From Pseudonocardia oroxyli (GTDB lineage: Bacteria; Actinomycetota; Actinomycetes; Mycobacteriales; Pseudonocardiaceae), in assembly GCF_900102195.1 (NCBI RefSeq), contig NZ_FNBE01000014.1, positions 1 through 64,000 on the forward strand: 64,000 nucleotides of DNA, written 5' to 3'. Of this stretch, positions 50,563 through 60,092 are shown piece after piece. Within the stretch, counting starts at the first letter, position 1, and the number at the start of each line of letters is the position of its first letter. The position numbers and the translations under genes are program-made. A model generated the notes under the pieces. That model was given only the letters and a program-made list of their open reading frames with translations. It was not told the DNA's origin and searched no databases.

Positions 50563-51485
50563 CAGTCGACCAGCGTGCGGCCGGTGAGGCGGAGGAAGAC
50601 GTCCTCCAGCGACGAGCGCCGCACCAGCGCCGACAGCGGCCGGACGCCCGCGGCGTGCACCGCCGCCTGCGCGCGCTCGCCGTGCGGCACGTAGAGCAGC
50701 ACGCGGTCCGGCAGCAGCTCCACCCGCTCGGCGTGCGGCTGCAGCTCGGCGACCGGCGGGGCCGCGTCCGAGGGGAACCGCAGCTCCAGCACCTCGCGGG
50801 TGGACCAGCGCTCGATCAGGCCCGCGGGCGAGCCCTCCGCGACGATCACCCCGCCGTCCATCACCACGAGCCGGTCGCAGAGCTGCTCGGCCTCGTCCAT
50901 GTAGTGCGTGGTGATGATCTGGGTGACGCCCTCGCGTTTGAGCCGGTAGAGCCGCTCCCACAGCAGGTGCCGGGCCTGCGGGTCCAACCCGGTGGTCGGC
51001 TCGTCGAGCAGGAGCAGGTCGGGGTCGTTGACCAGGGCGCGGGCGATGGTGAGCCTGCGCTTCATGCCGCCGGACAGCGCGTCCACCTTCGCGTCCGCCC
51101 GGTCGGTGAGCCGCGCGAACTCCAGCAGCTCGCCGGCCTTGGCGCGCACGTGCCGCCGCGACAGCCCGAAGTACCGGCCGTAGACCTCGAGGTTCTCCCG
51201 CACCGACAGCTCGATGTCCAGGTTGTCCAGCTGCGGCACCACACCCAGCCGGGCCCGGATCCGCGGGCCCTCCCGGTCGGGGTCTCGCCCCAGCACGCTC
51301 AGCTCCCCCGCCGAGCGCGGCGACACGCACGCGATCATCCGCATGGTCGAGGACTTGCCCGCGCCGTTCGGCCCGAGGAAGCCGAACACCTCGCCCTCGG
51401 CGACCTCGACCTCGATCCCCCGCACCGCCTCGAACGCGCCGAAGCTCTTGCGCAGCCCGCGCGCGACGACCAGTCCCTCCCCCAT
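50562..51485 (-). CDS. ABC-2 type transporter ATPase, DrrA-like
   Basis: This 307-residue ATPase has Walker A (GPNGAGKSS), signature LSGGMKRRLTIARAL, Walker B (LLLLDEPTTGLDPQA) and the DrrA-like C-terminal domain. Such systems export drugs, lipids or polysaccharides, but no self-resistance or biosynthetic genes are adjacent. The ATG at 51485 is used. Confidence 0.93.
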   Translation of the reverse strand: MGEGLVVARGLRKSFGAFEAVRGIEVEVAEGEVFGFLGPNGAGKSSTMRMIACVSPRSAGELSVLGRDPDREGPRIRARLGVVPQLDNLDIELSVRENLEVYGRYFGLSRRHVRAKAGELLEFARLTDRADAKVDALSGGMKRRLTIARALVNDPDLLLLDEPTTGLDPQARHLLWERLYRLKREGVTQIITTHYMDEAEQLCDRLVVMDGGVIVAEGSPAGLIERWSTREVLELRFPSDAAPPVAELQPHAERVELLPDRVLLYVPHGERAQAAVHAAGVRPLSALVRRSSLEDVFLRLTGRTLVD

Positions 51486-51526
51486 GCCCGGCACACTAAC
51501 CACCTCCTCCGACACTTCCGGTGCCG

Positions 51527-52033
51527 TCAGAGGTCGAGCTGGAACCAGTGCTCGTCCCGCCAGTCCGCCGGGCCCAGGCGCAGGGCGCGGGGGAACCGGC
51601 CGACCTCCGTCCAGCCCAGGTGACGGTAGAACGCGGGCAGGCCGGTACCGCCCCGGGCGGAGAGCAGGAGCTGGGTCAGCCCCAGCGCGCGGGCCCGGTC
51701 GACGGCGGCCGCGAGCAGCAGCCTGCCCAGGCCGCGGCCCTGCCGTTCGGGGTGGACCATGAGGCGCAGCACCGTCGCCCGGTGCTCGACGACCGGTCCG
51801 CCGCCCGGCTGCAGGAACACCACGCCGTCGAGGTCTTCGGGGCCGCCGAGGGCGATCATGTGCAGCCGCCCGGCCCGGACCTCGTCCAGCGAGCGGGCGG
51901 CCAGGCCGCGGATCTCCGCCTCGGGCGCGTCCGGGGCGAAGCCGACCGCCCCGCCCGCCCGGATGACGGCGACCCACAGGTCGGCGAAGGGCGTGTCCAG
52001 CCCGGCCGGGTCGAGCACCGGCCGGGCGGTCAC
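51527..52033 (-). CDS. GNAT-family N-acetyltransferase
   Basis: This 168-residue protein has the GNAT acetyl-CoA motif VLRLMVHPERQGRGLGRLLLAAAVDRARALGLTQLLL and the late LPAFYRHLGWTEVGRFPR. The GTG at 52033 starts one base after the ndk stop, so it belongs to the ndk transcript. Its substrate is unknown. Confidence 0.88.
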   Translation of the reverse strand: MTARPVLDPAGLDTPFADLWVAVIRAGGAVGFAPDAPEAEIRGLAARSLDEVRAGRLHMIALGGPEDLDGVVFLQPGGGPVVEHRATVLRLMVHPERQGRGLGRLLLAAAVDRARALGLTQLLLSARGGTGLPAFYRHLGWTEVGRFPRALRLGPADWRDEHWFQLDL

Positions 52034-52034
52034 G

Positions 52035-52445
52035 TCAGAGATCGGGGAACCAGAGCTTGATCTCGCGGGCGGACGACTCGGGCGAGTCCGAACCGTGCAC
52101 CAGGTTCGCCTGGGTCTCCAGGCCGAAGTCGCCGCGGATGCTGCCGGGCGCCGCCTTCTCGACGGGGTCGGTTCCACCGGCGAGCTGGCGCCACGCCGCG
52201 ATCGCACGCGGCCCCTCGGCGACGGCCGCGAGGACCGGGCCGGAGGTGATGAACTCGAGCAGGGACTCGAAGAAGGGCTTGCCGTCGTGCTCCGCGTAGT
52301 GCTGCGCGGCGAGCGCCCGGTCGACGGTGCGCAGCTCCACGGCGACGAGCTTCAGGCCCTTGCGCTCGATGCGCGCCAGGCACTCCCCGATCAGGTTGCG
52401 GGCGACGCCGTCCGGCTTGACGAGGACGAGGGTGCGTTCAGTCAC
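52035..52445 (-). CDS. ndk: Nucleoside diphosphate kinase
   Basis: This 136-residue enzyme moves the terminal phosphate between nucleoside di- and triphosphates. The active-site histidine is H117 in NLVHGSDS, and the start [20 protein letters not shown] is typical. The usual actinobacterial order has ndk close to folC and valS, as here, with DM13 and DUF4233 between. Confidence 0.97.
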   Translation of the reverse strand: MTERTLVLVKPDGVARNLIGECLARIERKGLKLVAVELRTVDRALAAQHYAEHDGKPFFESLLEFITSGPVLAAVAEGPRAIAAWRQLAGGTDPVEKAAPGSIRGDFGLETQANLVHGSDSPESSAREIKLWFPDL

Positions 52446-52467
52446 GCCACGCAGCGTATCGGCGGGC

Positions 52468-53013
52468 TCAGCGGGCGAGATCGGCAGCCCCGAACGAGAC
52501 GGCGAACCGCTCGCACCAGATGCTGACGCTGGTCAGGCCGGTGAGGTCGGTCCCCGGCGGGACCGGATAGTTCGCGCTGCCGAGGTTGCCCTTCAGGTCC
52601 CCGAGGTCCAGCACGCGGCCGTCGTCGAACACGTGCCAGCCGGCGCGCCCGGGCAGGACGGGGGCGTCGGTCAGCCACACCTTGAGTTTCGGGCCGTTGC
52701 TGGTGACCAGGTCCGCCAGCCGCACCACGAAGGTGTCATCCGGCAGCCGCAGGAGCGTCGCCGTCCCCCTCGTCTCGTGCTCGTGGCTGATCAGCTCGCC
52801 GCGGGCGACGACGACGGGTTCAGCCGGTGCGGCGGGCGCGGCGGGCTGGGCGGGCCGGGCCGTGGGGGCGGGCTCCGCCACGGCCTCGTCGACCACGAGC
52901 TTCCACGGCTGGAACCAGAACGCCGCGGCCGCGAGCAGCACGACGACACCCGCCACCGCCGGGAGAACCACACGACGACGGCGCCACCAGGACCGGGGCG
53001 GAGAGGAGTGCAC
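52468..53013 (-). CDS. DM13-domain membrane-anchored protein
   Basis: This 181-residue protein has one N-terminal membrane helix ([20 protein letters not shown]), a proline-alanine linker and a C-terminal DM13 domain ([58 protein letters not shown]). DM13 domains are cytochrome- or redox-associated and face outward, with no fixed function. The GTG at 53013 is chosen. Confidence 0.85.
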   Translation of the reverse strand: MHSSPPRSWWRRRRVVLPAVAGVVVLLAAAAFWFQPWKLVVDEAVAEPAPTARPAQPAAPAAPAEPVVVARGELISHEHETRGTATLLRLPDDTFVVRLADLVTSNGPKLKVWLTDAPVLPGRAGWHVFDDGRVLDLGDLKGNLGSANYPVPPGTDLTGLTSVSIWCERFAVSFGAADLAR

Positions 53014-53072
53014 GCCGGTCAGCCTCGCGAACCGGACGGACCGCCGCCAGGGGCACGGACCTGACGAAACGC

Positions 53073-53471
53073 TTACGGCTCGCCGCGCTGCGCGGGCAGC
53101 TCGCCGCGCGACATCCTCCGTGCGACGTCCTGGCGCATCCACAGCAGGGTGCCCCAGACCAGCGCGAAGAGCGCACCGACGATGAACAGCGAGAAGTGCA
53201 GGAACCCGCACAGCAGCAGCGCCACCTGCAGCCCGACGGCGACCCGCAGCCCGTACGGCCGCCGCTGCACCCCGGAGGCGAGGATCATCAGCACCCCGAG
53301 GACCGAGACCACGGTCAGCGCCAGCGGGGTCGCGGCGGCCCCGTCGAACCGGGCGACCACCAGGAGCGCGAGCACCACCACGATCGCCTCGAGGATCAGC
53401 ACCCCCGCGCAGATCCCGCGGAAGCCCTTCATGGGGTCGACCGGCGCGGGCCGGGCCGCGGGCTCGGTCAT
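53073..53471 (-). CDS. DUF4233 membrane protein
   Basis: This 132-residue protein has four hydrophobic helices (GICAGVLILEAIVVVLALLVVARF and later segments) and matches the DUF4233 family, which in actinobacteria sits next to folC. Its start overlaps the folC stop (ATGA), so it is coupled to it. The function is unknown. Confidence 0.85.
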   Translation of the reverse strand: MTEPAARPAPVDPMKGFRGICAGVLILEAIVVVLALLVVARFDGAAATPLALTVVSVLGVLMILASGVQRRPYGLRVAVGLQVALLLCGFLHFSLFIVGALFALVWGTLLWMRQDVARRMSRGELPAQRGEP

Positions 53472-55000
53472 GCCGGTTCCTTCCCGTACAGGGTGCGGGT
53501 CTCCCCCGCGGTCACCACGGAGCCGGTGACGATCACGCCGACGCCGGAGTCCCCGGCCTCCTCGGCCAGCTCCACGGCCTGGTCGATCGCGGCCTGCAGG
53601 TGCGGCTCCACGCTCACCCGGTCCCGCCCGAACACCTCGACGGCGAGCTCGCCCAGCTCGTCGGGGTCCATCGCCCGCGGCGACGAGTTCCGGGTGATCA
53701 CGACCTCGTGCAGGGCGGGCTCGAGGGCCTCGAGCAGCCCCTTCGCGTCCTTGTCCCGCATCACGCCGATCACGCCGACCAGCCGCGCGAACCGGAACTC
53801 CGACAGCAGCGCCGCTGCGAGCGCGCGGGCGCCGTGCGGGTTGTGCGCCGCGTCGATCAGCACCGTCGGCCGCCCGACGCCGCCGTCCATCGGCTCCAGC
53901 CTGCCGGGCGAACGCACCCCCGCGAACGCGGCGCGCACCGCCTCCGGGTCGAGTGGCTGCTGCGGGCCCGCACCGACGAGGGCCTCGGCCGCGGCGAGCG
54001 CGATCGCCGCGTTCGACGCCTGGTGCTCGCCGTGCAGCGGCAGGAAGATCTCGTCGTAGGTGCCGGACAGGCCCTGCAGGGACAGCCGCTGCCCGCCCAC
54101 GGCCAGCTCCCGCTCCCGCACGCCGAACTCGGCGCCCTCGCGGGCCACCTGCGCGTCCACCTCGGCGCAGCGCTCGATGAGGACCTCGGCCACGTCCTTG
54201 TCCTGCGCGGCCAGCACCGCGACCGAACCGGGCTTGATGATCCCGACCTTCTCGCGGGCGATGCCCAGCAGGTCGGTGCCGAGGAACTCCGCGTGGTCCA
54301 GCCCGATCGGCGTGATCACCGCGACCGCGGCGTCGACGACGTTCGTGGCGTCCCACCGGCCACCCAGCCCGACCTCGACGATCCCGGCCTCGACCGGCGC
54401 GTCCGCGAAGGCCGAGTACGCCATGGCGGTGAGCACCTCGAACTTGCTCAGCGGCGTGGGCTGTTTCGCGTCGATCAGCTCAAGGAAGGGCTCGACGTCC
54501 CGGTACGTCGACACGTACTTCTCCGGCGTGATCGGCCGGTTGTCCAGGTTGATCCGCTCGGTGGCCCGCTGCAGGTGCGGGCTGGTGTAGCGGCCCGTGC
54601 GCAGCCCGATCTCGGACAGCAGCGCGTCCACCATGCGGGAGACGGACGTCTTGCCGTTGGTGCCGGTGATGTGGACGACCGGGTACCCCCGCTGGGGGTC
54701 GCCGAGCACGTCGACGAGGGCCTGGATCCGATCCAGCGACGGCTCCATGACCGTCTCCGGCCAGCGCCGGTCCAGCACCGCGTCCACGGCGAGGAACTCG
54801 GCATACCCCGCGACGGTGGACTGCGCGGGCACGACGTCCGGCGACTCGCCGCCGCGGATCTGCTCCAGGACCGCGGAGATCACCGCGTCCTCCGCGCTCT
54901 CCTCGGGCGAGCGGACCCCGCCCTCGCCCTCGGGCGGCTCCTCGGGGTGGTCGGGGTACTCCTCGGGGTACTCGCCCCGCTCGTCGTCCGGTCCCGTCAT
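53468..55000 (-). CDS. folC: Folylpolyglutamate/dihydrofolate synthase FolC
   Basis: This 510-residue ATP-dependent ligase adds glutamate to folates and may also make dihydrofolate. The P-loop GTNGKTS is followed by [28 protein letters not shown] and the C-terminal [16 protein letters not shown]. An acidic N-terminal extension of about 65 residues ([19 protein letters not shown]) precedes the core, which is usual in actinobacteria. The start overlaps the valS end. Confidence 0.96.
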   Translation of the reverse strand: MTGPDDERGEYPEEYPDHPEEPPEGEGGVRSPEESAEDAVISAVLEQIRGGESPDVVPAQSTVAGYAEFLAVDAVLDRRWPETVMEPSLDRIQALVDVLGDPQRGYPVVHITGTNGKTSVSRMVDALLSEIGLRTGRYTSPHLQRATERINLDNRPITPEKYVSTYRDVEPFLELIDAKQPTPLSKFEVLTAMAYSAFADAPVEAGIVEVGLGGRWDATNVVDAAVAVITPIGLDHAEFLGTDLLGIAREKVGIIKPGSVAVLAAQDKDVAEVLIERCAEVDAQVAREGAEFGVRERELAVGGQRLSLQGLSGTYDEIFLPLHGEHQASNAAIALAAAEALVGAGPQQPLDPEAVRAAFAGVRSPGRLEPMDGGVGRPTVLIDAAHNPHGARALAAALLSEFRFARLVGVIGVMRDKDAKGLLEALEPALHEVVITRNSSPRAMDPDELGELAVEVFGRDRVSVEPHLQAAIDQAVELAEEAGDSGVGVIVTGSVVTAGETRTLYGKEPA

Positions 55001-57621
55001 GACGCGGGCAACCCCGCCAACCGGGCCTCGACCCGCTCGATCTCCGCGACCGCGGCGGCCCGGCGCTCGCGGATCCCCGCGACCACCTTCTCCGGCGCCT
55101 TCTCGGTGAACTTGGGGTTCCCGAGCTTCTTGTCGGCCTGCTCCAGCTCCTTCTGCGCAGCCGCCAGGTCACGCCCCAGCCGGGCCCGCTCGGCGGCGAC
55201 GTCGATCGCGCCGGAGGTGTCCAGCTCGACGTGGACGGTGCCCGACCCGAGCGCGACCTCGACCGTGGCCGTGGGCGCGAACTCCGCGCCCGCCGGGTCC
55301 AGCCGGGTGAGGAACCGCGCCGCCCGCTCGTGCGCGGACAGCCCCGCCGCGTCCAGCCCGACCAGCCTGGCCTCGACCGACTTGCGGTCCGGCAGGCCCT
55401 GCTCGGTGCGGAACCGGCGGACCTCGGTGATCAGCTTCTGCACGGCCTCGACCCGCGCGACCGCCGCGGGGTCGACCGGGCGGCCCGCGCCCGTCGGCCA
55501 GGCCGCGGTCACGACCGTCTCACCGCCGGTCAGCGCCGTCCACAGCACCTCGGTGACGAACGGGGTGATCGGGTGCAGCAGCCGCACCAGCGCGTCGAGG
55601 ACGTGCCCCAGGACCGCCCGGGTGCCCTCCGCCGTGGCCGGGTCGTCCAGCTGCGGCTTGGCCAGCTCCAGGTACCAGTCGCACAGCTCGTCCCACGTGA
55701 AGTGGTAGAGCCCCTCGGTGGCCTTGGCGAACTGGAAGTCCTCCAGCAGCGCGTCCGTCTGCTCGCGGACCTCGCGCAGTCGGCCGAGGATCCACGTGTC
55801 GGCGTCCGTCGGCTCGGCCGGGAGCGGCAGGGCCGGGTTCGCGCCGTGGGCGAGGGCGAACCGGGTGGCGTTCCACAGCTTGGTGGTGAAGTTGCGGGAG
55901 GCCGCGACCCAGTCGGTGGACAGGGACATGTCCGTACCCGGGTTGGAGCCGCGCGCGATGGTGAACCGCAGGGCGTCCGCCCCGTAGGTGTCGATCAGCT
56001 CCAGCGGGTCGATGACGTTGCCCTTGGACTTCGACATCTTCTTGCCGTGCTCGTCCCGGATCAGGCCGTGCAGGTAGACGTCCCGGAACGGCGTCTCCCC
56101 CATCGCGTACGTGCCGAACATCATCATCCGGACGACCCAGAAGAAGAGGATGTCGTAGCCCGTGACCAGCACGGAGTTCGGGTAGTACCGCTCCAGGTCC
56201 GGCGTGCGGTCCGGCCACCCGAGCGTGGAGAACGGCCACAGGCCGGAGGAGAACCAGGTGTCGAGGACGTCCTCGTCCTGGTGCCAGCCCTCGCCCGTCG
56301 GCGGCTCCTCGTCCGGCCCGACGCAGACCATCTCCCCGTCGGGGCCGTACCAGACCGGGATCCGGTGGCCCCACCACAGCTGCCGCGAGATGCACCAGTC
56401 GTGCATGTTGTCGACCCAGTCGAAGAACCGGGACTCCATCTCGGCCGGGTGGATGCGGGTGTCCCCGTTGCGCACGGCGTCCCCCGAGGCCTTGGCCAGC
56501 GACTCGACCTTGACCCACCACTGCAGCGACAGCCGCGGCTCGATGATCACGCCGTTGCGCGAGTCGTGGCCGACCGAGTGCAGGTAGGGCCGCTTCTCCG
56601 CGACGATCCGGCCCTCGGCGCGCAGCGCCTCGGTGATCGCCTTCCGCGCCTCGAAGCGGTCCAGCCCGTCGAACCGCGTGCCCGAGCCCGCGATGACGCC
56701 GGACTCGTCCATGATCGTGGGCATGGGCAGGTCGTGGCGGCGGCCCATCTCGAAGTCGTTCGGGTCGTGCGCCGGGGTGATCTTGACGGCGCCGGTGCCG
56801 AACCCGGGGTCGACGTAGGGGTCCGCGATGACCGGGATGTCCCGCCCGGTGATCGGCATCCGGACGGTGCGCCCGACGAGGTGGGTGTAGCGCTCGTCGT
56901 CCGGGTGGACGGCGATCGCGGTGTCCCCGAGCATCGTCTCGACGCGGGTGGTGGCGACGACGACGGAGTCCTCCCCGTCCCCGTACCGCATGGAGACGAG
57001 CTCGCCCTCGATCTCCTTGTGGTCCACCTCGATGTCCGAGATGGCGCTCTGGACGGCCGGGGACCAGTTGACCAGGCGCTCGGCGCGGTAGATCAGCCCG
57101 TCGTCGAACATCTTCTTGAACACCGCGCGGACGGCGCGGGACAGCCCCTCGTCCAGGGTGAAGCGCTCGCGGGACCAGTCGACCCCGTCTCCGAGGCGGG
57201 TCATCTGGCCCAGGATCGCGCCGCCGGACTCGGCCTTCCACTCCCAGACGCGCTGGACGAACGCCTCGCGCCCCAGCTCGCGGCGGGTGGGCCCGCCCTC
57301 CTCGGCGAGCTGTCGCTCGACGACGGCCTGGGTCGCGATGCCGGCGTGGTCCATGCCGGGCAGCCACAACGCGTCGAACCCCTGCATGCGGCGCCGCCGC
57401 GTGAGGATGTCGATCAGCGTGTGGTCCATGGCGTGCCCCAGGTGGAGGCTGCCGGTGACGTTGGGCGGGGGGATGACGATGCAGTACGGGTCCTTGCCGG
57501 ACTCCGGGTGCGCGGTGAAGTACCCCTTGTCGACCCAGCCCTGGTAGAGGGCACCCTCTACCTCCGCCGGGCTCCACTTGGTGGGGAGTTCGGCGCGGTG
57601 TTCAGGCAGGGTCTCGGTCAC
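54997..57621 (-). CDS. valS: Valyl-tRNA synthetase
   Basis: This 874-residue class I synthetase charges tRNA-Val and edits wrongly loaded threonine. It shows the HIGH-type motif HLGHAMDH near residue 60, KMSKSKGN near 530, and the C-terminal coiled-coil ([47 protein letters not shown]). It lies 10 bases from the next upstream gene on the same strand. Confidence 0.98.
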   Translation of the reverse strand: MTETLPEHRAELPTKWSPAEVEGALYQGWVDKGYFTAHPESGKDPYCIVIPPPNVTGSLHLGHAMDHTLIDILTRRRRMQGFDALWLPGMDHAGIATQAVVERQLAEEGGPTRRELGREAFVQRVWEWKAESGGAILGQMTRLGDGVDWSRERFTLDEGLSRAVRAVFKKMFDDGLIYRAERLVNWSPAVQSAISDIEVDHKEIEGELVSMRYGDGEDSVVVATTRVETMLGDTAIAVHPDDERYTHLVGRTVRMPITGRDIPVIADPYVDPGFGTGAVKITPAHDPNDFEMGRRHDLPMPTIMDESGVIAGSGTRFDGLDRFEARKAITEALRAEGRIVAEKRPYLHSVGHDSRNGVIIEPRLSLQWWVKVESLAKASGDAVRNGDTRIHPAEMESRFFDWVDNMHDWCISRQLWWGHRIPVWYGPDGEMVCVGPDEEPPTGEGWHQDEDVLDTWFSSGLWPFSTLGWPDRTPDLERYYPNSVLVTGYDILFFWVVRMMMFGTYAMGETPFRDVYLHGLIRDEHGKKMSKSKGNVIDPLELIDTYGADALRFTIARGSNPGTDMSLSTDWVAASRNFTTKLWNATRFALAHGANPALPLPAEPTDADTWILGRLREVREQTDALLEDFQFAKATEGLYHFTWDELCDWYLELAKPQLDDPATAEGTRAVLGHVLDALVRLLHPITPFVTEVLWTALTGGETVVTAAWPTGAGRPVDPAAVARVEAVQKLITEVRRFRTEQGLPDRKSVEARLVGLDAAGLSAHERAARFLTRLDPAGAEFAPTATVEVALGSGTVHVELDTSGAIDVAAERARLGRDLAAAQKELEQADKKLGNPKFTEKAPEKVVAGIRERRAAAVAEIERVEARLAGLPAS

Positions 57622-57631
57622 GCCGTCGAGT

Positions 57632-58381
57632 CTACGAGGCCCTGCCGACGGGATTCCGCCCGCCCGCGGCCCCTGTGGATGGCGGACCCGGGCTGGGGAT
57701 GAACGCGACGTGCAGGCGGTCGAAACCGAGGACCGGTCCGAGCGTGCCGGTACGGATGAGCCCGGGATCGAGGGCGCGGACCTGCCCGCTGGTGGGCTCG
57801 TAGACGCGCCAGGTCCCGTCGTCCGCGATCCGGAGAGCGAGGGTGTAATGGCGGGGAACCAGCGTGCCGACCAGCAGGGGCACCGGCCGCCGCGCGGCCA
57901 GCGCCGCCTCGACCTGTCGGATCACCAGGTCGGTGTCGTCGACGGACGCGTCGTCCACCCAGCGGAGCCGGTAGCGGCCCGCGTCCGGAACGTGGCGGTG
58001 CAGCCAGCGCACGAAGCCCCACGGCGAGGTCCCCAGCGCCTGCGGCCACAGGCGGTTGGTCTGGCGGTGGATCTCCTTCTGCCGGGCGTCGAACCGGGCG
58101 GCGAACCCGCGGGTCAGCCCCGCCGCGTTCACCTCCCGCACCTCGAGCTCGGCGAGCCGGTCGGGGTCCGCCCAGGTCTGCATGGCCAGCAGCACCGCGG
58201 AGCCGCAGGTGGTGCCGTCCACCTGGTCCAGCCGGGCGCCCGCGTGCCGTTGCTCGCCGAGGGCCTCGGCGATGAGCGGGCGCCGCTCGCCGGAGAGCGC
58301 CGAGACCGCGGCCACCGGCACCACGACCCGCCGCGTCGTGAGCCGTTGCCAGGCCCGTCCGAGCGCCGAGACCGTCCGCAT
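57632..58381 (-). CDS. Possible papain-fold cysteine peptidase, unknown family
   Basis: This 249-residue protein shows a Cys-His-Asp/Asn-like order: [18 protein letters not shown] (cysteine after a glycine-threonine stretch), [26 protein letters not shown] (histidine) and a following asparagine/aspartate-rich area. This pattern resembles C39/transglutaminase-like folds, but I cannot place it in a named family. It has no clear signal peptide. It is directly upstream of valS and may share its transcript. Confidence 0.55.
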   Translation of the reverse strand: MRTVSALGRAWQRLTTRRVVVPVAAVSALSGERRPLIAEALGEQRHAGARLDQVDGTTCGSAVLLAMQTWADPDRLAELEVREVNAAGLTRGFAARFDARQKEIHRQTNRLWPQALGTSPWGFVRWLHRHVPDAGRYRLRWVDDASVDDTDLVIRQVEAALAARRPVPLLVGTLVPRHYTLALRIADDGTWRVYEPTSGQVRALDPGLIRTGTLGPVLGFDRLHVAFIPSPGPPSTGAAGGRNPVGRAS

Positions 58382-58641
58382 GGGGTCACCCTAGAGCGTG
58401 ACGGCCCAGAGCTCCCGGCCGCGCTGGTCGCGCAGGGAGACCCGCGGGGATGTCGATGTCGCCCTCAGTGCTGGGAGCCCTCGGCGGGCGAGGTGGTCGG
58501 GGCGGCGGGGGCGCTCACGACCACCTGCTCGGGCCCGACGGTCGCGTCCAGCGGTCACCTCCACCCGTCCGGATGAACGGACCATGACGAAAGGCCCGAC
58601 CCGTCGGCACTCGTGGGCGCGCTCACGCCACGATGGCTCTC

Positions 58642-59076
58642 ATGAGCACCCCGAGCGCAGACCTGACCCCCGAGGTCGTCGAGTTCCTCAACCACGGCAC
58701 CCGCACCGGCATCCTGTGCTGGACCGCCAAGGACGGACGGCCGCTGGCCGCGCCCGTCTGGTTCCTCGCCGAGGACGGCACCCTGGTCTTCAACACCGGC
58801 AGGGACACCGCGAAGGGGCGGGCGCTGACCCGCGACCCGCGGGTCGCGCTCGTCGTGGACCTCCCCGAGCCGCCGTACGCCTTCGTGCAGGTCCAGGGCA
58901 CGGTGGAGCTGTCGGAGGATCCCGACGAGCTGCTGCGGACCGCAACCGAGCTGGGCGGCCGGTACATGGGTGCGGACCGTGCGGAGGAGTTCGGCCGCCG
59001 CAACGGGGTGCCGGGCGAGCTCGTGGTGCGGATCCGTCCCACGAAGGTGGTGTCCTCGCTCGACGTCAGCGGCTGA
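58642..59076 (+). CDS. PPOX-class F420-dependent oxidoreductase-type protein
   Basis: This 144-residue split-barrel protein matches PPOX-class/pyridoxamine-oxidase-like F420 enzymes: FLNHGTRTGILCWTAKDGRPLAAPVWFLAEDGTLVFNTGRDTAKGRALTRDPRVALVVD. The ATG at 58642 is preferred over one nine bases upstream; neither has a clear ribosome binding site. No partner is evident. Confidence 0.82.
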   Translation: MSTPSADLTPEVVEFLNHGTRTGILCWTAKDGRPLAAPVWFLAEDGTLVFNTGRDTAKGRALTRDPRVALVVDLPEPPYAFVQVQGTVELSEDPDELLRTATELGGRYMGADRAEEFGRRNGVPGELVVRIRPTKVVSSLDVSG

Positions 59077-59090
59077 GGTTGCGTCGAAGT

Positions 59091-59120
59091 GTTACCGGCG
59101 GTAACGTTACCGCCGGTTAC
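59091..59120. promoter_or_regulatory. 30-bp near-perfect palindrome before the AurF-like gene
   Basis: GTTACCGGCGGTAAC (59091-59105) is followed directly by GTTACCGCCGGTTAC (59106-59120); the two are reverse complements except at one position. TTACCGGCGGTAA inside it is a perfect 13-base palindrome. This is the form of many TetR operators. No regulator gene is next to it, so the binder is unknown. Confidence 0.75.
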
Positions 59121-59146
59121 ACCAGCGAGCGCAAGGGAGCGATCTC

Positions 59147-60085
59147 ATGGACGCCGCAGTGCGGGGCGATGTGCGGAGCGATGTGCGGAGCGAGCGGCGA
59201 GACGGTGTCGTCGACACCGAGTCCGTCGCGGCGCGCCTGCTCCGCTCCTCCGAGCAGCTGTCGTACGACCCGGTCGTCGAGGTCGACTGGGAGACCCCGC
59301 TCGATCCGTCCCACCACGGGACCAGCCCGGAGTGGTCCACCCTCTACGGCACGGCCTACTGGGACGAGCTGACCGAGGAGCAGCGCCGCGAGCTGACCCG
59401 CCAGGAGTCGGCCTCGGTCGCGAGCACCGGGATCTGGTTCGAGATGATCCTGCAGCAGATGGTGCTGCGGGACTTCTACGCGAAGGACCCCACCGACCCC
59501 GCCTTCCAGTGGGCGCTGACCGAGATCGCGGACGAGTGCCGCCACTCGATCATGTTCGCCCGCGGCGCGGCCAAGCTGGGCGCTCCCGCGTACCGCCCGA
59601 AGCGGCACGTCGTCGAGCTCGGACGGGCCTTCAAGACCCTCGCCGCCGGGGAGGCCGCCTACGCGGCGATCCTCGTCGCCGAGGAGGTCCTGGACGTCAT
59701 GCAGCGGGACTGGATGCGAGACGACCGGGTGGCCCCGTTCGTCCGCACGATCAACAACATCCACGTCGTCGAGGAGTCGCGCCACATGCGCTTCGCCCGC
59801 GACGAGGTGCTGGCGCGGATGAAGGGCAGCGGTCGGCTCTCCCGCGAGTGGAACGCCTTCGTGATCGCCGTGTCCGCCTACGCCATCGTGACCAGCATGG
59901 TCAGCCCGCAGGTGTACACCCACGTCGGTCTCGACCGGGCCCGGGCGCTGCGCGAGGCGAAGGCGAACGAGCAGCACCACGCGATGCTCCGGTCGAGCTG
60001 CACCGGGCTGATGGAGTTCCTCGGCTCGGCGGGCCTGCTCACCAAGGCCGCCCGCGCGATCTACCGCCGCGCGCACCTCCTCTGA
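59147..60085 (+). CDS. AurF-like diiron oxygenase
   Basis: This 312-residue protein has the AurF/p-aminobenzoate N-oxygenase pattern with E-x2-H pairs (IADECRHSIMFARG and VEESRHMRFARDE) forming a diiron site. AurF oxidises aryl amines to nitro compounds, but in actinobacteria many relatives have no known substrate. A large palindrome lies in its leader. It is followed after 7 bases by a ferredoxin-type reductase, a pairing also known in mycobacteria. Confidence 0.85.
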   Translation: MDAAVRGDVRSDVRSERRDGVVDTESVAARLLRSSEQLSYDPVVEVDWETPLDPSHHGTSPEWSTLYGTAYWDELTEEQRRELTRQESASVASTGIWFEMILQQMVLRDFYAKDPTDPAFQWALTEIADECRHSIMFARGAAKLGAPAYRPKRHVVELGRAFKTLAAGEAAYAAILVAEEVLDVMQRDWMRDDRVAPFVRTINNIHVVEESRHMRFARDEVLARMKGSGRLSREWNAFVIAVSAYAIVTSMVSPQVYTHVGLDRARALREAKANEQHHAMLRSSCTGLMEFLGSAGLLTKAARAIYRRAHLL

Positions 60086-60092
60086 GCCGAGC

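Noticed and set aside
58391-58585. 64-codon minus-strand reading frame
   Set aside because: It has no ribosome binding site, family pattern or coupled neighbour, and a competing frame looks equally protein-like. It is noted only as a possible remnant.
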